Assembly: GCF_002950945.1 (NCBI RefSeq)
Contig: NZ_CP012673.1
Location: 62,001-126,000, forward strand
From: Sorangium cellulosum
GTDB taxonomy: Bacteria; Myxococcota_A; Polyangia; Polyangiales; Polyangiaceae
Direction: 5' to 3'
Length of the DNA stretch: 64,000 nucleotides
In this document: positions 19,381 to 29,442 of the stretch, in pieces
Numbering within the stretch: position 1 is the first letter of the stretch
Layout: each line of letters begins with the position of its first letter
Translations under genes and position numbers: made by a program
The notes under the pieces: model-generated
Database searches by the model: none
What the model saw: only the letters and a program-made list of their open reading frames with translations
Told to the model about the DNA's origin: nothing

Positions 19381-21165
19381 CTAGCGCGGCGCCGCCTCGG
19401 TCGGCGGGGACGGCGGCGGCGCGTCGTCCCGCCGCTCGAAGACGCACCAGTAGCCGCCCTTGGAGTGCCGGATCATCCCGGAGACCTCGTAGACGCCCCG
19501 GAAGCGCCGGTCCTTGCGGAGCTTCTCCTGGGCCGGAAACGGGAGCTTGTCGCAGGTGTCGGGGCTGCCGACGAACACGAAGTAGCGCGGCGCCTTGTCG
19601 AACACGCGCTGCACGTAGCCGGGGCCGGTCTTGCGCGTGTAGCCGCCCGGGAGCTTCGAGATCACCGGGTCGACCAGGCCGAGCAGGTCGAGGATCGGGT
19701 AGTCGGTCGCGTACCCGATGTACCCGATGTCGCCGACGGCGATCTCGCCGGGCTGTCCGTGCTGCTGGAACCACGCGGCCGTGCCGCCGGCGGCGCTGTC
19801 CCAGAACCGCTTGTCGTCGTCGAGGATCCGGTGCTGCGCGCGCTCGAGCTTGGCCGTCCGGAAGACGCCGAGCGCCACGATGCTGCCGGCGGCGAGCACG
19901 CCGGCGCTCGCCGCGAGGGCGATGGCGCGCCGCGCGCGCACCTCCGCGGCGCGGGCCGAGAGCGCGGTGAGCAGCGGCTCGAGCAGCGCGCGCGCGCCGA
20001 GGCCCGCGAGCAGGAAGCAGAACGGCTCGAACGGGCTCATGAAGCGGTAGAACGGCATCCAGTCCCCGCCGACGAGGAGCACGTAGCCGGCCACCGCGAG
20101 CGCGAGCGCCGCGACGCACAGCGCGTCGCGGTGCCGCGCGACGATCGCCACGCAGAGGCCGAAGAGCGCGAGCAGGAGCACCGGCCCGGTGTGCTGCGCG
20201 TACTCCGTGAGGTAGCGCTGCCCGCCGGCGATCTGCTCGGCGAGGCTCCCGGTCTTGGCGCTCAGCGTGTTCGGGAGCCACGTGCCGTAGTAGCTGTGCC
20301 GCCAGAGCATGTGGCACGCGATCGGCGCGGCGAAGACGGCGCCGCGGAGGAGGTTCTGCCGCCCGAAGAAGCGCAGGCCGAGGAACAGCATCGGGATGCC
20401 GATGAACATCGGCGCTTCGGGGCGGGTCAGGCCGGCCAGCCCGAAGGCGAGGCCCGAGTAGGGGAAGCCGGTCCCCCGGTCGCGCTCGCGGAACATCATC
20501 TCTGTCCCGGCGAGGACGAGCAGGATGAAGAGCGGCGTCTCCAGGCCGAAGACGGCATACCCGCTCTGCACGATCGAGCTCGCGAACAGCCACGTGGCGA
20601 TGCAGGGGATCGCGCCGAGCGGGCGCAGCCGGTCCGAGAGCAGGTAGAGCGCGCCGAGCGATCCGCAGGCGGCGAGCCCGCCGAGCACCTTGGCGAGCAC
20701 GTCGGGGTCGAGGCCGATCCGGATGCCGCCCGCGAGCAGCACGGTCCAGAGGAAGTTCGTGTACCCCTCGATGCGCTCGCCGGCGTTGTAGACGAGCCCG
20801 AGGCCCCGGGCGAGGTTGCGCGCGTAGCGGTACGAGATGTACGCGTCGTCGATCGTGAACGAGCGCACGCGCACCATGTTCACGACGAGCACGAGGGCGG
20901 GCAGCACGAGGCCGAGCGCGAGGTGCACGCGGCCGGGGAGCGGCGCGCCGCGCAGCCAGTCGCGCGGGCTCCGGGCGACCGGCACGTCGCCGCCGGCGCC
21001 GCCCGCGTTCACGTCGTCGCCGGCGCCGTCCCCCTCCGCGCCGTCGCGTTCGTGCTCCTCCCCCGGACGGTCGACCGCGGCGGGCGCGCGCGCCTCGTCG
21101 TGCGCTCCTTCGTGCTGCTCTGCGCCCTCGTCTGCGCGCTCGCGCTTCTCTTCCAGGAAAGCCAT
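19381..21165 (-). CDS. GT-C fold membrane glycosyltransferase (AftB-like)
   Basis: A 594-residue integral membrane protein. An Ala/Glu/Gly-rich cytoplasmic N-terminus of about 70 residues precedes the first helix (VHLALGLVLPALVLVV). The loop then carries SFTIDDAYISYRYARNLA with the acidic DD near 106-107, followed by GERIEGYTNFLW and about nine further helices. GGDWMPFYRFMSPF follows in a later loop, and the C-terminal 150 residues form a soluble domain. This arrangement matches GT-C enzymes related to terminal arabinofuranosyltransferases, which use a polyprenyl-phosphate sugar. The sugar and acceptor are unknown. The start at 21165 is fixed by GGGAGG eight bases upstream. Confidence 0.75.
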   Translation of the reverse strand: MAFLEEKRERADEGAEQHEGAHDEARAPAAVDRPGEEHERDGAEGDGAGDDVNAGGAGGDVPVARSPRDWLRGAPLPGRVHLALGLVLPALVLVVNMVRVRSFTIDDAYISYRYARNLARGLGLVYNAGERIEGYTNFLWTVLLAGGIRIGLDPDVLAKVLGGLAACGSLGALYLLSDRLRPLGAIPCIATWLFASSIVQSGYAVFGLETPLFILLVLAGTEMMFRERDRGTGFPYSGLAFGLAGLTRPEAPMFIGIPMLFLGLRFFGRQNLLRGAVFAAPIACHMLWRHSYYGTWLPNTLSAKTGSLAEQIAGGQRYLTEYAQHTGPVLLLALFGLCVAIVARHRDALCVAALALAVAGYVLLVGGDWMPFYRFMSPFEPFCFLLAGLGARALLEPLLTALSARAAEVRARRAIALAASAGVLAAGSIVALGVFRTAKLERAQHRILDDDKRFWDSAAGGTAAWFQQHGQPGEIAVGDIGYIGYATDYPILDLLGLVDPVISKLPGGYTRKTGPGYVQRVFDKAPRYFVFVGSPDTCDKLPFPAQEKLRKDRRFRGVYEVSGMIRHSKGGYWCVFERRDDAPPPSPPTEAAPR

Positions 21166-21245
21166 GTGATGCGCCTCCCTAGCATGGATGGCCAATGCCG
21201 GGATCGTTTCTTGGTCGAGGCGGTCATCCCCGCTATCCTTGAAAC

Positions 21246-22592
21246 ATGCGTGCAGCCATTGTCGCTCTTGCCGCCTCCTCCGCGTTGTTCTGCCTCCCGT
21301 CGCCGGTCCGGGGGGCCGAGGGCGTGCCGTGCGACTTCTATGGCATCGATCCCGGGGCGCCCGTCGAGGGAGGGGACGTGATCCTCGACGCCGGTTACGC
21401 CGAGCAGCTCGCGCGTGCGGGCGCCGGCGCCGTGCGCGTCGAGTTCCGGCTCGACGGCGCGGAGGCGTGGGGCGAGGAGAAGCTCGCCGAGTACGACGCC
21501 ATCGTCGACGCCGTGCGCGGCGCGGGCCTCGTGCCGCTCGGGCTGCTCTCCCACCGCGCGGCGCGAGGAGGGCAGTCCGACTGGAACGATGATCAGGACG
21601 AGGACGGCAACAACGCGTATGTGGAGGAGTTCACCGGCGCCGCACAGGCGCTCATGACGCGGTTCGCCGGGCGCGTCGTCCGCTGGGAGATATGGAGTCA
21701 GCCGAACTGCGCCGCGCGCGCGGACTACGCGGACGATCCCCTGAACGCCGGCTGCACCTACGTGCTGCCCCGGGTGCTCGCGCGGATCCTCGCGCAGATC
21801 CGGACCGGCAACGAGGCGCTGTTCAACGTCGACGCGCTCTCGCTGACGACGGGCGGCCTGCTCGCGGTCGACGACGCGGCGGGGTCGTCCACGGGGCTCG
21901 ACTACCTGAGCGAGCTCTACGCGCAGCCCGCGTGGGACGATCTCGAGGCGCGTTACGGCCGGCGGTATCCATGGGAGCACCTCGGGGTTCAGCCGTTCAT
22001 CCATCAGGAGGGCGCGGTGGATCCGCTGGTGCTCGACGGTTATCTCGACGAGGTGCGCGAGCTCGCCGAGGAGAACGGCGACCGGAGCGACCTCGTCATC
22101 ACCGGCATGGCGTGGGCGTCGGCGTTCGCGGGCGAGGAGGTCCAGGCGGCCAACCTCCAGACCTCGTTCGACGCCGTCGCGGCGCGGGAGGACGTCGCCG
22201 GGGTGGTCTGGGCCCGTTATCGCGACGACCCGCGCGAGCAGCGCTACGACGGTCTCGTCGGCGAGAACGGCGTTCCCAAGCGCTCGCTCACCGCGTTCGG
22301 CGAGGCGGCCGCCGGCTGCGAGGGCGGCGGCGGGGACGCGGGGGCGGGCGGTGGGGGCGGTGGCACCGGCGGGAGCAGCTCGAGCGGCGGATCGATCCCC
22401 GTCCCGTCGACCCCCGGCGTCGGCGTCAATGGCAGGCCCATCAGCGGACAGGAGCGCGAGAGCGCCTGCAGTTATGCAGCGGGCGCAATCCACGACACAC
22501 GGGGTCCTTCGGGTGTGGGCTGGATCGCGCTGATTGCCGCCGCTGTGAGCGCGCTTGCACGTTCCAGCGCCCGCGCGCGTCGCGTTTCCTGA
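21246..22592 (+). CDS. Secreted TIM-barrel glycoside hydrolase-like protein, probable pseudoenzyme, with MYXO-CTERM-like tail
   Basis: A 448-residue protein. A signal peptide (1-23) is followed by a clan-A-like barrel (about 30-315), then a Gly/Ser/Pro linker. The C-terminus has a cysteine, a hydrophobic helix (WIALIAAAVSALA) and an Arg-rich end, as in MYXO-CTERM sorting tails. The barrel shows VVRWEIWSQPN where active enzymes have EIWNEPN, and VITGMAWAS where they have ITEFGW. The acid/base Glu is therefore Q152 and the nucleophile G287. It probably binds rather than cleaves glycans at the cell surface. Fold assignment is by pattern; the substitutions are read directly. Confidence 0.68.
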   Translation: MRAAIVALAASSALFCLPSPVRGAEGVPCDFYGIDPGAPVEGGDVILDAGYAEQLARAGAGAVRVEFRLDGAEAWGEEKLAEYDAIVDAVRGAGLVPLGLLSHRAARGGQSDWNDDQDEDGNNAYVEEFTGAAQALMTRFAGRVVRWEIWSQPNCAARADYADDPLNAGCTYVLPRVLARILAQIRTGNEALFNVDALSLTTGGLLAVDDAAGSSTGLDYLSELYAQPAWDDLEARYGRRYPWEHLGVQPFIHQEGAVDPLVLDGYLDEVRELAEENGDRSDLVITGMAWASAFAGEEVQAANLQTSFDAVAAREDVAGVVWARYRDDPREQRYDGLVGENGVPKRSLTAFGEAAAGCEGGGGDAGAGGGGGGTGGSSSSGGSIPVPSTPGVGVNGRPISGQERESACSYAAGAIHDTRGPSGVGWIALIAAAVSALARSSARARRVS

Positions 22593-22649
22593 CGGACAGC
22601 GTCACCGGAAGATCACACCGCCGGCGCCGGTATCGCCTAGAGTAGCATC

Positions 22650-25600
22650 ATGCCTCAACGGTCGATGCGCTTCGTGCGGCTCTGCGCCGTGCTGCTGGGT
22701 TTTCTATTGCTGAACGGCTGCGGGGACGACGACCCGAGCGGGGGCCCCTCCGGCCAATGCGGCGACGGCGTGCTCGGCGCGGGCGAGCAATGCGACGACG
22801 GCAATACCGCCGCCGGTGACGGCTGTTCGCCGACGTGCGCGCAGGAGCCGGGGGCTGGCTGCGGCGACGGCGTGGTCGGCGCGGGCGAGCAATGCGACGA
22901 CGGCAATACCGCCGGCGGCGACGGCTGCTCGGCGACCTGCGAGGACGAGAGCCCCCCGCGCTGCGGCGACGGGGCGGTCGATCCGGGCGAGCAATGCGAC
23001 GACGGGAACGTGGTCGACGGCGACGGCTGCGAGGCCGACTGCACGACGACGGAGGTGCAGGAGATCGTCTGCGAAGAGCTCGCGCCGCTCGCGAACGCGA
23101 CGTGTGAGGTCACGCCCGGCGCCGGCGCCACGTTGATCCGGGGCGTCGTGCTCACCCCGGGCACGGTCTACCTCGGCGGGCGGGTGCTCGTCGACGAGCG
23201 GGGGGCGATCGCGTGTGTGGGCTGCGACTGCGAGGCGGCGGGCGCGACGGAGATCACGTGCCCGACGGGCGTCGTGTCCCCTTCGCTGATCAACACGCAC
23301 GACCACCTCACGTTCACGCAGAACAGCCCGTACACGCCGACCGAGGAGCGTTATGAGCACCGGCACGACTGGCGCACGGGCAACAACAACCACACGGAGA
23401 TCAGCACCCCCGGCTCGGCCAGCGCGGCGCAGGTCCGGTGGGGCGAGCTCCGCTTCCTGATGGGCGGCGCGACCTCCATCGTCGGCGCGGGCGGCGCGGC
23501 CGGGCTGCTCCGCAACCTCGACCAGGACGAGCAGGAAGGCCTGGACCAGAAGCCGGTCGAGTTCGAGACGTTCCCGCTCCGCGACTCGAGCGGCCGCGAG
23601 CTCGCAAGCGGCTGCGGCTACTCGGGCGACATGGTGACGCGGGAGGACATCGAGGGAGAGGACGCGTATTGCCCGCACGTCGCCGAGGGGATCGAGGCGT
23701 CGGCGCGCAACGAGTTCATCTGCCTGCGCCGGGATCCCAACGACGTGCTGCAGCCGCAGAGCGCTTACATCCACGGGATCGGCCTGACCGCGCCCGATTA
23801 CGCGGCGATGGCGGTGAACGGGACGGCGCTCATCTGGTCTCCCCGCTCCAACATCACCCTCTACGGCGACACCGCGGTCGTCACCGCCGCCGCCCGGCTC
23901 GGCGTGCAGATCGCGCTCGGCACCGACTGGATCGCGACCGGGTCGATGAACCTCCTGCGCGAGCTCCGGTGCGCGGCGACGCTCAACGAGACGTATTACG
24001 GCGGCTTCTTCACGGACGCGGCGCTGTGGCGGATGGTGACCGCGAACGCCGCCGCGGTCACGGCCACGGACGACGTGATCGGCGCGCTGTCGACGGGGAA
24101 GATCGCCGACATCGCGATCTTCGACGGCAGGGAGCGCGCCGCGCACCGCGCGGTCATCGCCGCCGAGCCCGAGGACGTCGTGCTCGTGATGCGCGGCGGG
24201 AAGGTCCTTTACGGCGACGCGGCCGTGGTGATGGGGGTCCGGGGCGAGGGCGCGTGCGACGAGCTCGACGTGTGCGGCGTGACCAAGCAGGTCTGTCTGC
24301 AGGACGAGATCGGCATGGATCTGGCCGGCCTCGAGCAGGCGGCCGGGGAGATCTACCCGGTCTTCTTCTGCGGCGAGCCCGAGCGCGAGCCGCTCTGCAC
24401 GCCGTCGCGCGCGGGGGCCGAGCCGGTGATGGCCTCGGTGAACGGCTCGACCGTCTACACGGGGCAGCCGACGGACGGCGACGGCGACGGCGACGGCCTC
24501 CCGAACGACACGGACAACTGCCCCACCGTCTTCAACCCGATCCGGCCGCTCGACGGGGGCGCCCAGGCCGACTTCGACGGCGACGGCGACGGCGACGCCT
24601 GCGACGTGTGCCCGCTCGACGCGGGCAGCACGGTTTGCTCGGAGCTGGATCCGAACGACGGCGACAACGACGGCGTGGCGAACGGCGCGGACAACTGCCC
24701 GGAGCGCCAGAACCCCGAGCAGGCCGACAGGGATGACGACGGCAAGGGCGACGTGTGCGACCCCTGCCCGGCGCAGGCCAACCCCGGAGTGCAGGGGTGC
24801 ACGGTGTCGATCTACGACATCAAGAACGGCACGGTCGCGGAGGGCGCGACGGTGGCGCTGGAGAACGCGCTCGTGACGGGGCGGCACACGAGCGGCTTCT
24901 TCGTGCAGGCGAAGATCGGGGACCCGGTCTACGCGGGCGCTGCCAACTCCGGCGTCTACGTTTACAGCCCCGAGAACGACGTGGCGGCCGGCGATCGCGT
25001 GCGGATCACGAGCGCGGTGGTCACGAACTTCTACGGTCAGATCCAGCTCGGCTCCGCCGTCGTCGAGGTGGTCTCGTCGCTCGGCGAGGCGGCGCCCGCG
25101 CCGGTGCGCGTCGCGCCGGCCGACGTCGCGACCGGCGGGGCGCGCGCGGCCGAGCTGGAGGGCGTGCTCGTCGAGGTGGAGGACGTCGACGTGGTCGGGG
25201 TGGAGACCATGTACAACGAGTTCCTCGTCACGGGCGACCTGCGCGTCGACGACCTCCTGTACCTGGCCAGCCCGTTCCCGGCGGTGGGCGACGAATTCAC
25301 CAGGGTCCGCGGCATCCTCACCTACCGCAATGAGGAGTCGAAGATCGAGCCGCGCAGCGCGGAGGACCTGCTCTGGGGTGCGCCGCGGCTCTCGGCGTTC
25401 GGGCCGGCGACGTCGTTCGCCTACGTCGGGCAGGCCGCCGCGCCGTCTTTCCCGGAGCCGCTCGAGGTGACGCTCTCCTGGCCGGCGCCGGCCGATACGT
25501 TCGTGGCGGTGACGTCGGACGACGCGGCGCTCGTCGTGGTGGGCGGCGGCGTGACGGTTCCGGCCGGCGCGGCGAGCGCCGTCGTGCTGCTCGACGGCGT

Positions 25601-26537
25601 GATGGCGGCCGAGGCCGTGACGCTCACGGCGGCGCTCGGCGACGAGAGCCTGACCGCGGCGGTGCGTGTGCTCGATCCGGCCGAGGAACCGGAGCTGGCC
25701 TCGATCGACCCGGCCTCGGCCACGGTCGCGCCCGGCGGCACGGTGTCGTTCACGGTGAGCCTCGACATCCCGGCGCCGCCGGGCGGCATCGAGGTGGCCC
25801 TCGCGCTCGCTCCGCCGGGTGCCGGCGCGCTCCCGGCGACGGTCGCCATCCCGGGCGGACAGCTCGGCGCGAGCTTCGACTACGTGGACGGCGGCTCCGG
25901 GGCCGCCGCCACCGTGACGGCGACGCTCGGGGCGAGCTCGCTGACCGCGACCGTGCGGGCCGCGAGCGCGACGGGCGGGCTCGTGATCAACGAGGTCGAT
26001 TACGACCAGCCGGCCGGCGATTCGGCCGAGTTCATCGAGATCTACAACGGCACCGGCGCGCCCGTGGACCTCGAGGGGCACGAGGTCGTGCTGGTCAATG
26101 GCAGCACGACTCCCCCCTCCGTCTACGGCCGGCATGACCTGAGCTCTGCCGGAACGCTCGCTGCGGGCCAGTACCTCGTGGTCGGCAGCACGGCGGTCAC
26201 GGTGCCGGCGGGCGCGCTGAAGGTCGTGTTCTCGGGCGCCCAGATCGACCGGGTGCAGAACGGGGCTCCCGACGGGATCGCGCTGATGAACACCGCGACC
26301 GGGGCGGTCATCGACGCCCTCTCCTACGAGGGATCGATCACCGCCGTGACCATCGACGACGCGACCGTGAACCTCGTCGAGGGCACGGTCCTGCCGGCAG
26401 CGGAGGCGGACAGCAACATGGAGGTCGGCTCGCTCTGCCGCCTGCCCGACGGGACCGACACCAACCAGGCCGCGAGCGACTGGGCGTTCACCGCCACGAT
26501 CACGCCGGGCGCGCCGAACGTGTCCAGCGCGCCGTGA
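22650..26537 (+). CDS. Multidomain surface lipoprotein: Cys-rich repeats, amidohydrolase, TSP3, Ig-like and lamin-tail domains
   Basis: A 1295-residue protein. The lipobox LNGC lipidates C24. Three Myxococcus cysteine-rich repeats of the form [16 protein letters not shown] occupy about 36-131. An amidohydrolase domain (about 160-545) retains a full metal-ligand set: H217/H219 (THDHL), H343 (PHVAEG), H375 (YIHGIGL) and D426 (GTDWIA). Calcium-type TSP3 repeats ([17 protein letters not shown]) lie near 610-710. A strand-rich OB-like segment, Ig-like segments and a C-terminal lamin-tail domain ([23 protein letters not shown]) follow. It looks like a cell-surface hydrolase on an adhesive scaffold; the substrate is unknown. 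An ATG at 22665 is an alternative start. Confidence 0.8.
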   Translation: MPQRSMRFVRLCAVLLGFLLLNGCGDDDPSGGPSGQCGDGVLGAGEQCDDGNTAAGDGCSPTCAQEPGAGCGDGVVGAGEQCDDGNTAGGDGCSATCEDESPPRCGDGAVDPGEQCDDGNVVDGDGCEADCTTTEVQEIVCEELAPLANATCEVTPGAGATLIRGVVLTPGTVYLGGRVLVDERGAIACVGCDCEAAGATEITCPTGVVSPSLINTHDHLTFTQNSPYTPTEERYEHRHDWRTGNNNHTEISTPGSASAAQVRWGELRFLMGGATSIVGAGGAAGLLRNLDQDEQEGLDQKPVEFETFPLRDSSGRELASGCGYSGDMVTREDIEGEDAYCPHVAEGIEASARNEFICLRRDPNDVLQPQSAYIHGIGLTAPDYAAMAVNGTALIWSPRSNITLYGDTAVVTAAARLGVQIALGTDWIATGSMNLLRELRCAATLNETYYGGFFTDAALWRMVTANAAAVTATDDVIGALSTGKIADIAIFDGRERAAHRAVIAAEPEDVVLVMRGGKVLYGDAAVVMGVRGEGACDELDVCGVTKQVCLQDEIGMDLAGLEQAAGEIYPVFFCGEPEREPLCTPSRAGAEPVMASVNGSTVYTGQPTDGDGDGDGLPNDTDNCPTVFNPIRPLDGGAQADFDGDGDGDACDVCPLDAGSTVCSELDPNDGDNDGVANGADNCPERQNPEQADRDDDGKGDVCDPCPAQANPGVQGCTVSIYDIKNGTVAEGATVALENALVTGRHTSGFFVQAKIGDPVYAGAANSGVYVYSPENDVAAGDRVRITSAVVTNFYGQIQLGSAVVEVVSSLGEAAPAPVRVAPADVATGGARAAELEGVLVEVEDVDVVGVETMYNEFLVTGDLRVDDLLYLASPFPAVGDEFTRVRGILTYRNEESKIEPRSAEDLLWGAPRLSAFGPATSFAYVGQAAAPSFPEPLEVTLSWPAPADTFVAVTSDDAALVVVGGGVTVPAGAASAVVLLDGVMAAEAVTLTAALGDESLTAAVRVLDPAEEPELASIDPASATVAPGGTVSFTVSLDIPAPPGGIEVALALAPPGAGALPATVAIPGGQLGASFDYVDGGSGAAATVTATLGASSLTATVRAASATGGLVINEVDYDQPAGDSAEFIEIYNGTGAPVDLEGHEVVLVNGSTTPPSVYGRHDLSSAGTLAAGQYLVVGSTAVTVPAGALKVVFSGAQIDRVQNGAPDGIALMNTATGAVIDALSYEGSITAVTIDDATVNLVEGTVLPAAEADSNMEVGSLCRLPDGTDTNQAASDWAFTATITPGAPNVSSAP

Positions 26538-26640
26538 GCCTCGGCCGGGCGCTCCGGCTTTTCCCCTGAGCGCCGCGGAGCTCGATCCATCCCCGTTCCC
26601 CGGGGAGCACCGGGCCTCCGCGGCGCATCCTCCCGCGGTG

Positions 26641-27663
26641 TTACTCGATCGTGACGAGGTAATCGTCGACGGCGGGCGCGCGCTCGATGTGCCCGAGCTC
26701 GACGAGCTGCTTGCCCATGGTCTCCCAGCGCTCGCGGGTCATCTGGCCGAGCCCATTCGGCTTCTTCTTCGTCTCCTCGGTCTCGACGAACTTCTCCTGG
26801 AGCTCCGCCGCGGTCTTGAACGTGTCGGCGTCCATGCCGGTGTTGAGCTTCGCCATCACCGCGTTCGCCGGCGTCGGATCGTCGAGGTAGGCGCGCCAGC
26901 CCTCGCGCGAGGCACGCACAAACGCCCGAACTTGTTCAGGATGTTCCTTCCAGAGGGCCTTCCTGGCGATCACGACGCCCGCGTACGGGTTGAACCCCTC
27001 GTCGGCGACGAGGAACACGGTCGGCTCCACGCCCTTGCGCCGCGCGGCGACGGGCTCGGCGGTCACGAAGCATTGCTGCGCGAAGTCCTTCTCGGCGATG
27101 AAGCGCGCGACGCCGCCGTCGTAGGGGACGATCTTGACCTTGTCGAAGCCGTATTTCTTCTTGAGGAAGGCCGCGTAGGGCACGCCTGGCTCGATGGCGA
27201 GTGTGCCTGACGAGAGCACGTCGGCCATGCTCTTCGCCCCGCGCGACGGGTGCGCCATGATCCCCTGGGGGAAGGTCTGATAGATCGTGAAGAGGGCGAC
27301 GATGTCCGCCCCGCGCGACACGGCGGTGATGATCTCGTCCGCGTTGGAGATCCCGTACTCGGCCTTGCCCGTGGCGACCATCTGGAGGACGGGCACGCCC
27401 GCCCCGCCGCCGAGGATCTCGACCTCGAGGCCGTTCCGCTTGTAGGCGCCGATCTCGCGCGCGGCGTAGAAGCCTCCGAACTCGGGTTCGGGGACCCAGT
27501 TGAGGACGAGCTTGACCTTGGCCGGCGCCGCGGCGGCGCTCCCTGCGGCGGCCGGCGCCGAGCCGGCGGTCCCCCCGGCGCTCGGGGCCTGCTCTCGCGA
27601 GCAGCCGAACGCAGCAAAGACGAGGCCGAACCAGAACAGAAATCCGAAGACGCGCGCGTTCAT
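26641..27663 (-). CDS. ABC transporter substrate-binding lipoprotein, NMT1/Thi5-like
   Basis: A 340-residue protein. The lipobox AAFGC (C21) is followed by an Ala/Gly/Ser linker and then the NMT1/Thi5 fold. VKLVLNWVPEPEFGGFYAAREIGAYKRNGLEVEI is the diagnostic N-terminal segment, and GTLAIEPGVPYAAFLKKKYGF and YNGG-like PYDGGVARFIAEKDFAQQ follow. This family binds pyrimidine precursors, riboflavin-like compounds or sulfonates for uptake. No ATPase or permease is adjacent, so it must work with subunits encoded elsewhere. No good ribosome-binding site precedes the ATG. A nested dyad lies 19-86 bases upstream. Confidence 0.82.
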   Translation of the reverse strand: MNARVFGFLFWFGLVFAAFGCSREQAPSAGGTAGSAPAAAGSAAAAPAKVKLVLNWVPEPEFGGFYAAREIGAYKRNGLEVEILGGGAGVPVLQMVATGKAEYGISNADEIITAVSRGADIVALFTIYQTFPQGIMAHPSRGAKSMADVLSSGTLAIEPGVPYAAFLKKKYGFDKVKIVPYDGGVARFIAEKDFAQQCFVTAEPVAARRKGVEPTVFLVADEGFNPYAGVVIARKALWKEHPEQVRAFVRASREGWRAYLDDPTPANAVMAKLNTGMDADTFKTAAELQEKFVETEETKKKPNGLGQMTRERWETMGKQLVELGHIERAPAVDDYLVTIE

Positions 27664-27681
27664 AGGAGGCTCATGCGGGTA

Positions 27682-27749
27682 GAAATTTCAGTGAGACCGG
27701 AGAATGCTGGCCTGATTGTGAATCAGGCGGCGATGGTCTCATGAATTTC
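27682..27749. promoter_or_regulatory. Nested inverted repeats between the coiled-coil gene and the Thi5-like gene
   Basis: The inner perfect 8-bp dyad is GCCTGATT/AATCAGGC (27710-27717, 27721-27728) with a 3-base loop. The outer arms are GAAATTTCAGTGAGACC (27682-27698) and its imperfect complement GGTCTCATGAATTTC (27735-27749). It starts about 43 bases past the coiled-coil gene stop and ends 19 bases before the Thi5-like start. It could be a terminator, an operator or a leader RNA structure. It is AT-richer than its surroundings. Confidence 0.6.
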
Positions 27750-27791
27750 GGCAGGCCGTCCAGCGGGCGTGGTCCCGGCCCGCTCCGCTGC

Positions 27792-28424
27792 TCAGAGGCA
27801 GCCGCAGAGCGGGTCGCCCTGCTTGCACACGCATTTCCCGCCCTTCTTGCCGCGCGTCCCGGGCAGGGCGCTGCTCGCCCCGCGTCCCTGTGCCGCCCGG
27901 CCGCGCCTCACCGCGGCTGCCTTGGGCGCAGCCTTCGCCGTCTTCGCGCCGGCCGCCGGCGTCTCCTCGCCTTCGGCCTCTTCTTCCTTTGCCCTCGCCT
28001 CTTCCGCGGCCTTGTAGGCGGCGATGGCCTTGGCGGCCTTCTCCGCGTCGCTCTTCGCGGCCTCGAGCGCCGCGGTGAGCTCCGTAACCTTCTTGTCGCG
28101 CGCTTCGATCTGGAGATTGAGCTGAGCGATCCTGTCCTGTTCGACGATGCGGGCCGCCACCGCCTCCGCCTGAGCCGCCTCAGCCTCCTTGATCTTGCCG
28201 GCGGAGACGAAGACCGTGGCCGCGAGCAGCCCGACCCCGAGCAGCCCTGTCATGGCGAGGATCCGATTGCGCCGTTTCTGCCGCACGCCTTGCGCGAGCA
28301 GCTCGAGCTCGAGGTCCAGGTCTCCCGCCGCAGCGGGGGGCACGCTGGCTGCAACAGGCGCAATGCTGACAGGTGTCATTGGCCTGTGGACGTCCGCTCC
28401 CGAGCTCTCATGTTGGGTGATCAT
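27792..28424 (-). CDS. Membrane-anchored coiled-coil protein with a cysteine-rich C-terminus
   Basis: A 210-residue protein. A cytoplasmic N-terminus precedes one transmembrane helix (ILAMTGLLGVGLLAATVFV, about 53-72). A heptad-rich coiled coil (EAEAAQAEAVAARIVEQDRI to about 150), an Ala/Lys-rich basic linker and a terminal KCVCKQGDPLCGCL with four cysteines follow. The cysteine cluster could bind metal or form disulfides if periplasmic. The ATG at 28424 has GGGAGGAGGG upstream. No family is recognised. Downstream on the same strand is the Thi5-like lipoprotein, but the intervening dyad may end the transcript. Confidence 0.65.
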   Translation of the reverse strand: MITQHESSGADVHRPMTPVSIAPVAASVPPAAAGDLDLELELLAQGVRQKRRNRILAMTGLLGVGLLAATVFVSAGKIKEAEAAQAEAVAARIVEQDRIAQLNLQIEARDKKVTELTAALEAAKSDAEKAAKAIAAYKAAEEARAKEEEAEGEETPAAGAKTAKAAPKAAAVRRGRAAQGRGASSALPGTRGKKGGKCVCKQGDPLCGCL

Positions 28425-28761
28425 CGCGCGCGACCCTCCTCCCGCTGGACCGAGACATCGCAAGCAAATGTAGTACCAGGTATGACACCCTGGCGAGTTG
28501 CTCGCGATCTCCCTTCGCCCGTGGGATCGCGCCACGAGCAGCCGCCCCCGCCGCGTCGCTTCGAAGCCGAGTCCTCACCGATCCGGGTGGATCCTCCGTG
28601 CTGGTGCCCAGACACCTCACCCGGACGCCCGCGTGTCCCCCTGGCCCGCCCAGCCCTTCTGTCCCGCGCGCCACCCGCTCACCCGATCTCGCAAACCCCT
28701 CTCACGCCGAACACCCCACTTGCGCCGCCCCACCCGACGGCGCTTCCGGCTGGGCGCTCCG
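28425..28761. other. Intergenic region, no gene seen
   Basis: About 337 bases between the coiled-coil gene start and the STAS gene stop. The open frames are proline/arginine-rich shadows. It should contain the coiled-coil gene promoter; nothing specific is recognised. Confidence 0.5.
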
Positions 28762-29442
28762 TCATCGTCCGTCTGCCGCGCGCCGCCCCCCGCCCCCCGG
28801 CGCTCGCCTGGCGAGGCAGTACCTGAGCCCCTCCCGCAGCGACCGCATCGGATTGAGCTCCTGGAGGTGCACCCCGAGATCGACGAGCGCCCGAGCCACC
28901 TGGCTGCCGAGCCCCGTGAGGATGCACTGGGCCCCGAGCAGCTGCACCGCGCTCGCCAGCTTGAGCAGCCGGTCCGCCGTCTCCGTGTCGACGATCGGCA
29001 CCCCCGTCATGTCGATGAGCACCCACTGCACGTCGCCGTCGGCCACCCGCGCGAGGAGCTTCTCCATCATGTCGGCCGCGCGGTCCCCGTCGAGCGGCCC
29101 GACCAGCGGCACCGTGAGGATGCCCTCCCACACGTCGATGATCGGCGCCGAGAGCTCCCGGAGCGCCTGCCGCTGGAGCTCGATGGTCCGCAGCTTCTCC
29201 TCGATCTCGCGCGCGGCGCCGGAGAGCTCCTCCATCGCCTGGGTGTTCTGCCGGGAGGCCGCGGAGAGCTCGTCCAGGAAGAGGCGCATCGACCCCTCGA
29301 GCATCCCGAAATCGTCTTCCTCCCCGACCTCGATGCACTCCTGCGCGACCTCGAGCCTGCCCGCGGAAGCCACGGAGAGCGCGGCCACGAGGCGCTCGAT
29401 GCGCTGCCGGTCGATCGAGAGCTTTCCTCTGGGCTCGCTCAT
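28762..29442 (-). CDS. STAS-domain protein, RsbR-like co-antagonist
   Basis: A 226-residue protein. An N-terminal helical region (1-98, strongly charged and coiled-coil-like near 50-98) is followed by a STAS domain (about 100-215). The segment WVLIDMTGVPIVDTETADRLL is the RsbR/RsbS-type signature, with T146 at the usual phosphorylation position. Such proteins build stressosome-like complexes with RsbS and the kinase RsbT. Neither partner is visible here. The start at 29442 has GGGAGGGG upstream. It lies downstream of a double cNMP-binding protein on the same strand, after a 253-base gap with no gene. Confidence 0.8.
   Translation of the reverse strand: MSEPRGKLSIDRQRIERLVAALSVASAGRLEVAQECIEVGEEDDFGMLEGSMRLFLDELSAASRQNTQAMEELSGAAREIEEKLRTIELQRQALRELSAPIIDVWEGILTVPLVGPLDGDRAADMMEKLLARVADGDVQWVLIDMTGVPIVDTETADRLLKLASAVQLLGAQCILTGLGSQVARALVDLGVHLQELNPMRSLREGLRYCLARRAPGGGGRRAADGR

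Noticed and set aside
27673..27744. Plus-strand 23-codon micro-ORF starting MRVEISVRPENAG with AGGAGG upstream
   Set aside because: Spacing from the Shine-Dalgarno to ATG is only three bases and the frame simply covers the nested dyads.
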